Source: Condylostoma magnum (Eukaryota; Ciliophora; Heterotrichea; Heterotrichida; Condylostomatidae). From it: 29,737 nucleotides of DNA. Position 1 is the first letter of the stretch; each line of letters starts with the position of its first letter. The DNA lies in assembly GCA_920105805.1 (NCBI GenBank), contig CAKKTI010000031.1, forward strand, positions 1 through 29,737. The letters are read 5' to 3'. The position numbers were made by a program, and so were the translations under genes. The notes under the pieces are model-generated. The model did not search any database. It was not told the DNA's origin and saw only the letters and a list, made by a program, of their open reading frames with translations. Shown here one piece after another: positions 10,101 to 20,842 of the stretch.

Positions 10101-11698
10101 ATGGAATATTTTCAGGATAACTGGGCTGCGATGATGGAAACTTTATAAATTGAGATGGATGCGACTCCTTATGTTAAGTAGAAGAAAACTATCGATGTAG
10201 TAAATATGGGTGTTCAAACTAGTAAGCAAAATCTTATATAGAATACGATAAAATAGAAAATGAAAAGTACCATTTATCAATTACTTTTGATAGGGAGATG
10301 GTATATGTAAATTAGTTATGAAGTTATACAAGTGTTGAAATACAAGATGCTACTTTTCAATTTGTGTTATAAGTTGAATAAGTCTTATTCAACGAGATTA
10401 AAATAATAATAACGCCTGAAACTAGTATTTAGAAGAATACAAAGGTAAAAGTTTGGTTTACTGTTCCTCTTATGGATAAATATGGATTTGAAGTTGAGAA
10501 AGTGTATGAAACTAGGCTTAAAGATTAATATGTCTGTTCATTTTCCTAATCAATTAAATAAGCAAGTGAAGCTTAATAATATAGTGTTATTGCTAGCTTT
10601 GGATTAGGCATTGTATTGTAATTTTGTGGATTTAACATGCAGTGAGGAGCAATATGAAGTGCTATTGATTATATGTAATTCATATACTATTTGTTGTTTT
10701 TAAATGTTGAGTATACAGAAGAGCTTAATAATTTCATGAGAGGATAGACACTAGCTGATTTAAGTTTTCTACCTTTAAATTTCATTAGCGAGTCAATATA
10801 AGGGCATGGCTAATATCTGGAAAACAAATTTGAAAGAGAGGAAGTAGACACTAATATAATCAATAATATAGATTAACCTATTCTTGTAATAATATTACTG
10901 CTGATTTTATAGATAGTGATGCATGCGCTACGAGAAAAACATAGAACATTTAAGAATATTTACAGAAAAATGACATATACATGATTGATAAGATCTATCC
11001 TAGTTGAATACCTGCCTATTACATTTGGAATCTTCTTATAGTTTTAAGATTTAAAATACTATTCATTTAAATCTATCATATAGTATTTCATTCTTGGCTT
11101 TTCAGTCTTAGCATTAATTTGAATTGCTTATTTATTAGTGGGTAAGGTTATTATTACTAAAAGAAGATGTCAATAGGTAAGCAAAGAATTTAAAGAACTA
11201 TGCGCAGAATATAGTAATTAAAGAATATTAAGTGCTGGCTTTTAGCTATTCATTTTATTGCGGAAAACATTGATTGTAATTACAATTGCATTTTTACTAA
11301 ACTCAAAAGATTAGCTATAGGCATTAATAGTAATTTAAGCTTGCTATATAATATCTTTAATTATAATTAAGCCATACGATTAAAAAATAATGGGATTTTG
11401 GCTTAATTTGGCAACTGAAATATGCTTTACTGGCATAATATGTTTAATAACACTAGTTGATTTTTATGAAAATTAAGCTGAGACAAAAGCTTTAGTTTGT
11501 AGAATCATTTTAGGGAATCTTATTTTCTTAACCTCTTTTTAAATAGTAGCTATGAATTTATATACGATTATCCAAATAAGTAAATCTCTCTATCTAAAAA
11601 CCCTAAGAAGGAAACAATTTAATTAGTTTTGTAATACACTTTTATATTATCTTTATTTTGCATTTAATAATCTTCGCAGTTTTAGTATAGTAAATTAA
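7196..11698 (+). CDS. Large Cys-rich receptor-like membrane protein (furin-like and DUF4215-type repeats)
   Basis: About 1,500 residues with no intron needed. A signal peptide (MFSYVLLTVVLSS) leads into two LamG/concanavalin-like stretches. The first has the Trp-centred motif LVVDKWYLISLRIRNG, where the Trp is a TGA codon. Cys-rich, furin/GF-receptor-like blocks lie near residues 400-455 and 835-935. Two DUF4215/Myxococcus-type Cys repeats follow the pattern CGDG-x-C/CDDGN-x-DGCD, near residues 715-760 and 965-1005. The last roughly 380 residues hold several hydrophobic membrane segments with basic loops. This architecture is typical of the expanded ciliate surface proteins; ligand sensing or adhesion is inferred. 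The first TAA after a run without reassigned triplets is at 11696-11698, with TAA TAA again at 11708-11713. The next gene starts at 11769. Confidence 0.82.
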
Positions 11699-11768
11699 CT
11701 ACTATGTTAATAACCAAACTTAATAAATTTAATCCACATTATAAAAGATGTAAAGCCAACTGAACTAA

Positions 11769-12191
11769 ATGTTATTAGAAGAGTAAAAACATGAATAAGA
11801 GCGATTTGAGATCACAGTTAACTGATGAACTGAATATAACTCGGGCTAGCACTTTACTCACACTCTGCAAATCAACAAATTTACTACAGTGAATCAATTG
11901 CTACAGCTTGCTATTTCTAACTTTTAATCATAATCCTCATACAAATTTGATTAAACTGAATTTTTAGTAAGAATAGCAGATAAAAAAGGACAACCTAAAC
12001 AGTATATGCCTTCTTTAGACTTAAACAGACCTGTAATTGACAGCGGAGACCATAAATTTGTTATATGTGATGTAAATTTAGATAGTAAATATAGGAGATA
12101 ATGCCAAACAACAACTGATTTGCTAGATGAGTCATGAAGTCCCCCATAAAAACGAAGCTTTATTAAAAGGATTTTTTGTTGTTTTAAGTAA
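11769..12191 (+). CDS. Small protein with a possible ubiquitin-like/RA-like fold
   Basis: About 140 residues. After a charged start (MLLEEQKHEQERFEITVNWW) the sequence alternates strands and one helix in the order expected for a beta-grasp: FEITV, a hairpin around SGQHFTHTLQI, the helix TVNQLLQLAISNF, FLVRIADKKG, and a late strand HKFVICDV. This is a fold-level guess, not a family match. The C-terminus is basic with two adjacent Cys (KRSFIKRIFCCFK), which could be palmitoylated. The start at 11769 is in phase with the whole block; another ATG (11790) is in a different frame that loses the pattern. The stop is TAA at 12189-12191 after 14 codons without reassigned triplets. The convergent PH-like gene ends about 10 bases further on. 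Confidence 0.6.
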
Positions 12192-12201
12192 CATTTTTAC
12201 A

Positions 12202-14329
12202 TTATCTATTAGTTGTTATTAAGCTATCAGTACGAGTCTTTCTATTACTTATAAACAAAGACGCAAATCCAGGGGCAATTCCTCTCGATAGCATCTGTCT
12301 TTTAATAACCATGATTTATCGTTTATCGTGAGAATCTTAAATTCCTTCAATCCTTCCTTTATCCTTTAGCATTCATCCGATATTTTATATTCTTTTGTAG
12401 TTTAAGTTAGTTTTCCTTCTCTACTCTCTTTTCATTTTCCGTAGCTTTTTATTAACTTTTACATCAGAATCCATGATCAAAGTAACTAGCCTAAAAAATC
12501 GATGAAGTGATGTAAACTTTCTCTGTAAAATATTAAATAAATAATCCTATTTCTCTAGATCCTTTAAATCATAAGCTGTTTTATACAATGCAAGCTGAAT
12601 TAAAGTTACAATGATTAGTTCATTTACTGATATATTCCTTTTAAAGGCAGAATAGGCCATCTTCATTCTTAGCATAGCTCTCAAGTAAGTTGAGTAAGTT
12701 ATGGGAATACAGCTGCATATAGGACTGTGTAGGAAAATTTATCAACTGACTGATATTATTATGTCTAATTTTGCTGCTAATTATGTACTTCCAAAATCAT
12801 AGCATCGATGTTATAATACAAAAGAGAAACAATCTCAAGAATCGTGCAATTTTCCTGATTTTTAGTCAGCTAAGGCTTTGAAATTGGAAAAAGTTGAACT
12901 GCCTGAACCCAGAATGATACCTTTTATATGTTTTAACTTTATACCTAAGTAAATTTTACTCTTGTATAGTTTCTTGTTTTACCGTTTTCATAAAAGCTAG
13001 GATTAATTTACTATTAAGTGAATTTGTTCTCTTTTTGTTGATTTATAATCATATTTCCAGAAATAATATCCAACTTTTGCTCTTTTAAAACAGTCTTCCA
13101 ATGCATAATTTGTTTATCTTTAGAAACTATGGGAAGAATCTAAGTTATTATGCGTTTCTTATTTGATATATTAGTGTAAGAGAGGCCAGGGATTACTTGA
13201 TTAAAGCATGATGTCTAGATAAATAGATTGTTAATTGTTATGTTAAACTAAATTTTGCTTAATATCTGTGTTTTTGTATAAACTTGTTTAAGGTAACTTT
13301 TGAAAATTGACTCATCCTGGTCTAATTGATTTTTTTATAGTATAATTATTTTATTGGAGCTGGTTTTCCTTATCGTATGAATCATTTATGGTTATAATAC
13401 TGTCATCCTCATCAGGACACTCTAATTGTTTAATATATTACGGAGTATAAGGCATATAATTTCTTTCTTTTTATTCTGGCGTAAGTGGTAAATTATCACT
13501 TAGATTTTATTTAATTACAGTAGACTCTGGAGTTGATACACTCTCATTTGAAAAATCATCTTCCGGGCAAATTTTTCATATATTGTTTTGGTGTATGTTT
13601 TCTAGTTCTTAACATTCAGACTCAATATCTGATTAAAATGCAGTTACTCGAGTTTGATTTCCTGTACTAAGATAACTTCTTATTGATTCTTATCTTTTAA
13701 ACATTTAGAATTAGGTCAAAACACTCATTTTTAAATTTAGTACCAATATTCGAAAGCTAGTAAGAAAATCCATTTTGAAGATATTAACAATTATATCAAA
13801 ATCTAGAATTAGCCATATAACAGTATAAACTCTAATATACTAACTTAAAACTAGATCTTGTAATGCTTTTACCATAGTCCTTAGAAAATCCGAAATCTCT
13901 TGCTGTTTAATTCTTAAAATCAACCCCTCTTCACTTCTAATTACCAAATCAATTTTAAGTCGATTGTAGTTTTTTTTAATTCACTGGGATACTTCTATAC
14001 CTAATAATTCTATTTGATCTTTGTCTAGGAATAGAAGGACCTTATATAATAGGGAAAATAGAATTATAGTTAGGATTATACTTCCCTGGTGTAGGTGGAG
14101 TTGATTACTTTATTTAAGACTTCTTTTATCTTGGTAAGGAATTAAAAGAGCACGTCCCTCTTATTCGTCTTTAATTAGACAGCACGTTTTTCTCTATGAT
14201 AGTTTTTATATTTTCTTTAATCTTTTCTTTTCCTAACACTCTACTTATGTATGGGTCAAAGTTTGTCTTTCTATACACTGTGTATTATTTTTTTATTTCG
14301 CCAGCAAGAACTGAATTTAACTATTACAT
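12202..14329 (-). CDS. PH-like-domain protein, two exons
   Basis: ATG 14329 starts exon 1 (14329-14041), and a 16-base intron (14040-14025) brings the frame into a long second exon that ends at TAA 12204-12202, giving about 703 residues. Residues about 405-525 resemble the PLC-type PH domain (PH_12). The signs are a basic start with GYYFWKYD, LLWKRQN, IKLKHIKGIILG, then STFSNF, WDCFSFVL and a final Trp helix. That suggests phosphoinositide or protein binding at a membrane. Around residues 80-90 STPPTPGKYNPNYN recalls a SHIPPO/STPGR repeat of ciliary microtubule proteins, but only one copy is visible. A 15-base candidate intron (12609-12595, starting GTAACTT and ending CAG) would leave the frame unchanged either way. 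The stop follows 36 codons free of reassigned triplets. A second frame ending in tandem TAA TAA at 12221-12216 is an alternative 3' end. Confidence 0.65.
14025..14040 (-). other. 16-base spliceosomal intron
   Basis: On the minus strand the 16 bases GTCCTTCTATTCCTAG begin with GT and end with AG. Removing them joins the N-terminal frame (ending PIIQ) to the only frame that stays protein-like for the next 600 codons (starting DKDQIELLGIEVSQW). Tiny introns of 15-16 bases are known in the heterotrichs Stentor and Blepharisma. Confidence 0.75.
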
Positions 14330-14631
14330 TTTTATTATTTTATTTAGAAGTTATAACTGAAAAGAATCATAGCTTATTAAAATTTAAAAATATCAATTAC
14401 TATATTTGAACAGTTTTGGAGATTTAAGGTATTTTGTATAAGTAAAAGTTTACTTAGTATTAGAATATTAATTTATGCAAATTAGTCTTGGTTATGATAA
14501 GCATTTATATATTACATTTATTAATACATTATAAAATGCACAGTAGATAAAGTAGTTTACCCTTAATTCTGTAAGATAGGACTAAAAATATAATAAGAAA
14601 AAACAGAAATTTCAGTCTTGAAGGAACTCCT
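14330..14631. promoter_or_regulatory. Divergent intergenic region (302 bases)
   Basis: Very AT-rich spacer between the start of the PH-like gene (minus) and the large LRR gene (plus). No frame in it looks protein-like and I see no tRNA or repeat. It is the longest gene-free divergent stretch in the window and presumably holds both promoters. Confidence 0.35.
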
Positions 14632-17133
14632 ATGTCTATAAGAAAAAAGAATTCAGAATTGCAGCAATTACGAAGTATTTTAATACAAACCAAAAAAAGG
14701 GCAAGAAGAGGGTCAATTGAAGCTTACAGCGGGCCAATAGGAACAAAGGCTAAATTAGAGTATTACCATACCTTAAAAAATTTATAAAAAATAGACTAAA
14801 GAAACAAAATCGAAGGATTAGGATCAACTCCCAATGTTGCATATTTACAAAATTCTTTGAAGAACAAAGTTGGAATATAGCCTTTAGGAGTAATACGAAG
14901 ATCAGGTAATCCTTCTGAATTTAACCTAAGAAACTTAAGTATTGGAGATTAGTATGCAATTTCCTTTTCACACAGTTTAAAACATTTTGAGGATGTTAAA
15001 TCTGTGAATTTAAGGTCTAATAGATTATCTGAATTAGGAGCTTATAACATACTGAAAAGACTACCTATTAATACTATTTAAGCCATCAATTTGTCTAATA
15101 ATAAAATAGGTGATAAGTCAGTTAAAAAGCTACTAAATATTTTATATAATTATACAATACAGCTTAAAGAACTATAAATAGAAAATACGTGCATTTCCAA
15201 AAGTAATATACTATAAATAGTTGATGCTGTAGAGAATCACAGTTATTTAGAAAAGTTAAATTTAGCAAAAAATAAGTTATAAGGCCATACAATCGAAGCA
15301 ATTGGGAAAATGGTAGCTACAAATTCTAATTTAAAAACTTTAGATCTCCACTGGAACATGATAAGAGGTAAATCAGCAAATATCTTTTTCTAGGGCTTAT
15401 AATAAAACAGTGAAATTTCATATCTAGATTTATCGTGAAACTCAATTGGAAACTAAGAATAAACAGCTATTTAATCATTTGCGAATGCTTTAAGTTAAAA
15501 TGAGTCAATAATACACTTAGATTTCTCATACAACAATCTAACCTTGAAAGAATGTCAGATTATATCAAAAGGGTTAGATAGCAATAATACGATACTCGGT
15601 CTACATGTATAAGGAAATTGCTGTAAAGTAGACTCAAGAGGATTTTTAATACCTTAATAAATGCATGACATGGCTTAAAATATAGGAATACATAGAAGAA
15701 TTATCGAGTCATAGCAAACCCAAAGAACTAAAAATGTTAGAAATTGCTGAATATGCGAAGATTGGCAAGAAGTAGAAATAAGAATTTCTGAGAATCAACA
15801 TGGAATTACCTTTATCCATCTAGATTGCGACGATTACGAACCTGAGCTAATGCATAATCAATTAGACTCTAATTCTATAGTCCGTGTGATTCCTACATCT
15901 CCTGTAAAGTATTATTTCAGTACATTAGATACAGCTTTTCACTCATAAAATTATACCCATGAATACTTATAATCAAAACTTAACCATTAAATTTCCCATC
16001 ATCCTAAAAGCTTTAAGGAATTTACAATTGATTGCATTAATATCAATCAGTTTCAAGGAAAGCCGATCAAGGATTAGCCCCATACTGTTGTACCTAGAAC
16101 TCCTCCTAATAGGTATATACCTCCTGATGCTGGGCTTATAAGGATAGATTGGTCAATACCCATATCTCTTTTCAAGGACTATGCATTCGATACTCCAAAA
16201 CTACTCAACAATTGCTTTGAATTTGATTGAAAACACGCGAAAATTGAAAAATTTGTTAAAGATGAATCAATTTTAGCATAGATAAAGGAATTTTTAAGAT
16301 AGAATTATAAGCATATAAAAGAAACTTACAAAGTCTTATCCGCTTTGAGTGGAGGAGAGGTTACTTCTATAACTAGTAATTTTGTGCTTGATTTTATTAG
16401 TCAATGTGGTATAAATGACAATTTTTACTAAACTTCAGACATAGGTGTTAATTGGAATGCTACAGTTTTACCTAAAATTAAAGGATAGAAATATAATCCA
16501 ACAAATGCCCTGGTTCGTTATGAATTCATGGAAATATTAGTCAGAATTGCGTATGATAAGTTTGTCAGAAGTGGCAGATGTGATAACACCTTATAAGCTC
16601 TTGAATTCCTTTTTTAATAGAATCTTTAGGAAGTTTTACAAAAAAATGATAGTAATATATGAAGAATGAATGACTATATAAACGAAGATATTGATTTAAC
16701 ATTAAAAGCGCATTTGCCAGTACTCGAGCAACTTTTTGATAAGTTCTCAGGAAGAAAAACACTGCCGGGATATAAAAAGTTTATGTGTCTGGATGAATTA
16801 AGAGATCTTTGCCAGTGAAGTGGACTTAATAATGATAATTTTGCAACAAGGGATATAGATGTGTGTTATAGCTTAGCGATGATGACATAAGTGGATGAAC
16901 TTTACAAGAAAAGACACATGGAGATGAGTTTTGTAGAATTTTTAGAAGCTTTTACTAGGGCTGCTGATTAAGCTAATATATGTGATTAAAATGAAAATAA
17001 AGGGAAAAATTTGTAAGATAGATTGATGAATGCACTAAAACTTGTAATATCATAATGTAAGCCAACTCTAAAGGATTCATTTGTGTTTCCGACATTAGAA
17101 GTAATAGAAGCCATGAAATACAGAAAACCTTAG
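14632..17133 (+). CDS. Leucine-rich-repeat protein (RNase-inhibitor-like), 833 residues
   Basis: One uninterrupted frame. After a basic N-terminus (residues 1-100) come ribonuclease-inhibitor-type LRRs from about residue 100 to 330, including VKSVNLRSNRLSELGA, TIQAINLSNNKIGDKS, LEKLNLAKNKLQGHT, LKTLDLHWNMIRG, ISYLDLSWNSIGN and IIHLDFSYNNLT. In one of these the Trp is a TGA codon. The remaining 500 residues are not LRR. They contain WICEDW, a Pro-rich linker (VVPRTPPNRYIPP) and a long mostly helical C-terminal region of a kind often attached to LRRs in ciliates. No catalytic motif is seen, so a scaffold role, perhaps cytoskeletal or ciliary, is an inference. It ends in tandem TAG TAA (17131-17136) after 25 codons free of TAA/TAG/TGA. 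The start is the first ATG in phase, about 300 bases from the divergent PH-like gene. Confidence 0.85.
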
Positions 17134-17136
17134 TAA

Positions 17137-17228
17137 TTATGTTTAATTTTATATTTGTATTTTTGTACTATTCATTAGACATATACAATTATTCTGCTAC
17201 AAATTCCTTCAAATGTTAATATTTAAAT
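17137..17228. other. Short AT-rich spacer
   Basis: Between the tandem stop of the large LRR gene and the start of the F-box-like gene, both on the plus strand. No coding signal seen. Confidence 0.35.
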
Positions 17229-18293
17229 ATGAAGTTATACTAATTATCAAGTAACCTAATAATAAGTATTATATAGATCTTGGATATTTAAAGTTTAGCT
17301 AAGCTATAATAAGTTAGCTAACACTTTCTAAGAATTATTCAACAGTTTACAGATAATTTACCTCAATCAGCATTAGACTTGTTGAATGTTAGCTAAGATA
17401 TATAAGAAGGAAACCACTGATTTAAATATTACTCCAATTCCTATAATAAATTTAAGCCTATTTTATTATACTGAAGAAAATTCCAACCAGCTTAAGAAAA
17501 TCATCTTTCTAATCATTTTTGAAAGTTTTAATGAACATTTGAGTGAAAATAATATAAATAGCGTTAATCTTGAATATTAAAAGCTAAATAGAATGGAAGA
17601 TTAGCTATAAAACATGATTTTATAAAGTATTAAGGCACTTGAGAGCATATTTCAAATTAACAAATAAAGCTTCATTTCTTGAAATAGCCATGACTCTTAT
17701 ACTTTAACTAAGAACTAACTCATTTTAAGTGCCTTAATGCCAATGTAATAGGTTGCATAATTACCGCTAATGAAGTATTTGAGAATTTAAAATAGATTAA
17801 TTGTTTAACATATCTAAACCTAGATTCTTAATAAAATTATATAAAGATAGGGCAAAAGAAGATCTTTGCTAAACGAGTACGCTTTGATCCCTAAACTTTA
17901 ATAATAAACTGTATTGATTGGTAATCCTCTGATGATTAATGGTAGAATCAGTTATAGTTTGGCTCCTTAATGGCAGCTCCAAATAATTCTAAAATTTCTA
18001 TTTCTTTTAAGCATTTTCCTTTCAGTATAAAATGCAATTTTGTTCCATTTGGATTGAATACTATTGTGTAATCGTTTTATTACAATAATAAACAAAGTGT
18101 TGTATGTAAGCTAGAAAATGGCGAAGGTTGAGTATTCCCGTAGAAATACTTTCCTTTAAATTAAGACCTTGCAATATAAGCCCAAATGCCAATATTTTTA
18201 AGACTTTAAGATTATACTCCTTGCAATAATTATTAAGAAAGGCTATAAGCGCTTGCTTATAATGAACGAATATATATATTAAGTGAATTTTAG
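17229..18293 (+). CDS. F-box-like protein with a short LRR region, spliced
   Basis: ATG 17229 begins an F-box-like helix set (LIISIIQILDIQSLAKLQQVSQHFL). The best coding frame then changes to one covering about 17386-17700, which has a 64-codon stretch without any TAA/TAG/TGA. It changes back to the first frame for the rest, which includes LKQINCLTYLNLDSQ (LRR-like), LIINCIDWQSSDDQWQNQ, and a C-terminal SIKCNFVPFGLN segment. Two short introns would explain this. A 19-base GT-AG candidate sits at 17388-17406; the second is not pinned down (17-base and 23-base GT-AG options lie near 17627-17751). If the F-box call is right the protein would be an SCF ubiquitin-ligase adaptor. The stop is taken as TAG 18291-18293. 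The exon structure is the weak point. Confidence 0.5.
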
Positions 18294-18491
18294 TTATTAT
18301 TTTTAATTATACTCAATAATTCCATGTTTCATACTTTCTTTGTAGATTGTTAAAAGGTTAACATTTTTTTTAATTTATATATAAAGTACTATTTTCCAGA
18401 ATTAAACCAAAGAAAAACTAAATTATGCATAAAGACATTAAGTAATTATGAAAATAAAAGCAAAATTAATAGTCTTACAGTTTATTCTACG
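18294..18491. other. Convergent spacer between two LRR-type genes
   Basis: About 200 AT-rich bases hold the 3' ends of the F-box-like (plus) and MGICCS LRR (minus) genes. I see no poly(A) signal or hairpin I would defend. Confidence 0.35.
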
Positions 18492-19259
18492 TTACTTTAC
18501 TAATCTAAGATTCTTAATTTCTGTTAAGCTATCAGGTGATAAAGAATTATCTTTGACATCAAATTTTACTGATGGATAAAGTTTAATGAAACTGATAATA
18601 GTCTATAATATCTCATCATTCAGGTTATTATGCCTAAATCCTAATATCTAGAGTTTATGATGAGATGAAATGTTTTGTATAATTTACTCAAAGCCTGAAC
18701 TTGAGATAAAGTTTGAATCTAGTCTTAAACATTATAAATCTTCTAAATTATTAATTATTTTTGTTATGTGTTCTGAACAATCATTAGTCAAGTTATTATT
18801 CATTAAATATAACCTTTTTAGGTAGGAGACGTTAATTATATTGTCTGATAAACTAATAATACCTTATTAGCCTATTTCATTATCCTCAAGTGATAGTATT
18901 TCTAATTCACAATTATACAATGATTTAACAATATTAGATAATCCTTCTGAGTTTAATCCACTTTTCCATAGCTTTAATTCCTTTAAATTCTTGAAATTAG
19001 GCAGAATTACAGACAAATAGTTCCCTCCTTGTTGCTGTAATGGTGAAAAACTTAAATTAATTGTTTCTACTTTAAATTCTTTTAAAATAAACATATCGTA
19101 AAGTTTTCTAAGTCTGCTTGGCATGTATGTTTTATTTTAATGATAAAAGTTATGAATTTATTAAGTGCTTAAGCTTACTTGAGGCTTTTGCACCGTATTA
19201 TCAGTCTAATCCACTTTAATAGGGGGTGTATTCTTATCAATAGAACAGCAAATTCCCAT
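18492..19259 (-). CDS. LRR protein with predicted N-myristoyl/palmitoyl anchor (MGICCS)
   Basis: The 255-residue product starts MGICCSIDKN. Gly2 with Ser6 fits an N-myristoylation site, and the adjacent Cys4-Cys5 are likely palmitoylated, so it should sit on a membrane. From about residue 60 to the end there are five or six LRRs of the RNase-inhibitor type, such as LKELKLWKSGLNSEG, LEILSLEDNEIGQQG, LKRLYLMNNNLTND, LQCLRLDSNFISSSG and LQILGFRHNNLND. The function is unknown; LRRs bind proteins. A later in-frame Met (19124) would give an LRR-only protein, but the acylation motif makes 19259 the better start. The upstream coiled-coil gene stops only six bases before this ATG, in the same frame. 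The stop is TAA at 18494-18492 after more than 30 codons without reassigned triplets. Confidence 0.8.
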
Positions 19260-19265
19260 AATTAT

Positions 19266-20774
19266 TTAATAAATTGAAAACGACTCTTCTGACCCACTTG
19301 ATTGCTGGTCTCTATTTTCTCCTGCTATACTCTCTTTCTCCTCTTCTTATTCCTTCAAAATAGGCTCTTAATTAATATCTTACTTCTCAAGCTGCTTTTA
19401 ATTAGCTTTTAATAAAGATTATCTTCTATTTGCTCTTTTCATTGGATTTGATTGCTAAGAACTAATCTTAGTTATCATTGAAACTATATTTGAATATAAA
19501 GCACTTATTTTATCGTTAGTAGATACTGATTTCGGGATTTTAAAATTGAATTTGTTTGCTATTAGTTCAAGATTGGGTCTAGGAGTTAAATCTTAAAATT
19601 GTACATGTGCTTTAAGAGAAAGTTCATGAATTTAGTTTTGTTATTCTGAAATTTCTTTATTCAAGCATTCTTAGACCTCATAAGATTATTTGAGTTTGGT
19701 TAGAATATCATTATAGCTCTTTAGTACTCTTTTCTACTCAAATTTATGCTTTTCAATTTATTTATCCAAATTTTGTATTTTATCTTGGTATTATTTGCTA
19801 GCAATTTTATACTCCTTTAAGCTTTTATTAAGTGCTTGAATTTATAAGTTATTCTCATACACTGCCTTGTTGGCACTATAAAATTTGTTTTCTAATTCTA
19901 AATTTTAAGCTTCAAATACATTAACTTAACTTTCTAAGTTTTTCTTCTCATTAATCAATGATTCAATTTAATGCTACTATTATTAGGACTTTTCTTTGAT
20001 TTGATAGATTTAAGAGTTTAACTGTCTTATTTTTTCGTTATATATTTCTTCAATCTTAGAACTTTCACTTGCTTCGCCTTTATCTGATTACTCCATTTCC
20101 ATTTACATAAGTAGTCTATTTTATAAAGTAGCTTATTAAAATTTAGTATTTAAATCTTCAATACAGTTTTTACATTGTTATATAAAATCATTATAAATAT
20201 CTGTAACAATACAGAAAGGAACCATATCAGTTGCAAGAGCTCTACCATTATACTAGCATATCTTTAAAAAAGCTTTTTTTTATAACTCATCGGGGATTTG
20301 CTTAAATGGAAGCATTATAATAGGATTTAGGTTGTTTAGTACATCTTAGATTTCATTAGAATAATTGGGATCAAGGCCTATTAGTTCAAGAATATCCAGT
20401 ATACACCACAGCTTATCTGGTAATTCTACACTGTCTTTTAGCTTTTAACATTATTTCATAATTTATACTTTATTGTTGACTTAATTAATCCTTGCTTTTT
20501 TACTGTTAGAGATTTCTGATAGGAGAGATGTACTAGAACTTATAGATATTTTTGCTTATTGATTATTTGGCCTTACTTGGAGAAATTATTACAGACTATT
20601 CCCTGATTTTCTTCTGTCAACTGATTTTGATTATCTTATTTTTATGTTATGAATTTCTTAAGTATACAATTTGGTGTAAACATTTTGATTGTCATTAGGA
20701 TAATGGTATACTTTTATTGGAGATTTTTAGGGAACTTTTAGCAAATTTGGCAGAGTTTATCTGTTTTAGTCCAT
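19266..20774 (-). CDS. Coiled-coil protein with basic Ser/Pro-rich N-terminus
   Basis: A 502-residue frame without introns. Residues 1-110 are basic and rich in Ser, Pro and Gln and look disordered. Residues 120-210 form a compact helical region (LPDKLWCILDILELIGLD, then PFKQIPDELQKKAFLKIC). Residues about 215-390 are a long coiled coil rich in Gln, Glu and Lys, followed by a charged tail. A microtubule- or ciliary-scaffold role is possible but only by resemblance. Many Gln in the coil are TAA/TAG; the last 26 codons use CAG CAA instead and then reach TAA (19268-19266). That supports a true stop here rather than fusion with the LRR gene that follows six bases later in the same frame. A 68-base divergent spacer separates it from the zinc-finger gene. 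Confidence 0.72.
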
Positions 20775-20842
20775 CTTTTATAAACTGTTTAACTATATTG
20801 GATATTTTGTAATATTTTCGCAGCTTATTAATATATTGGAAA

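Noticed and set aside
9891-10148. Short methionine-started open frame of 85 codons on the plus strand
   Set aside because: It is out of phase inside the Cys-rich gene and destroys the CGDG/CDDGN pattern.
12216-12480. Alternative 3' end of the PH-like gene in another frame, closing with TAA TAA
   Set aside because: It also reads like protein, but it would need a further intron for which I could not find a convincing GT-AG pair. The unspliced frame ends after 36 codons without reassigned triplets, which fits the local rule better.
12595-12609. 15-base intron (GTAACTT...CAG) in the PH-like gene
   Set aside because: Its length is a multiple of three, so the sequence alone cannot tell if it is spliced; mentioned but not called.
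17386-17580. Stand-alone gene starting at ATG 17386
   Set aside because: It fits better as the middle exon of the F-box-like gene, which has a convincing start upstream and coding sequence downstream in another frame.
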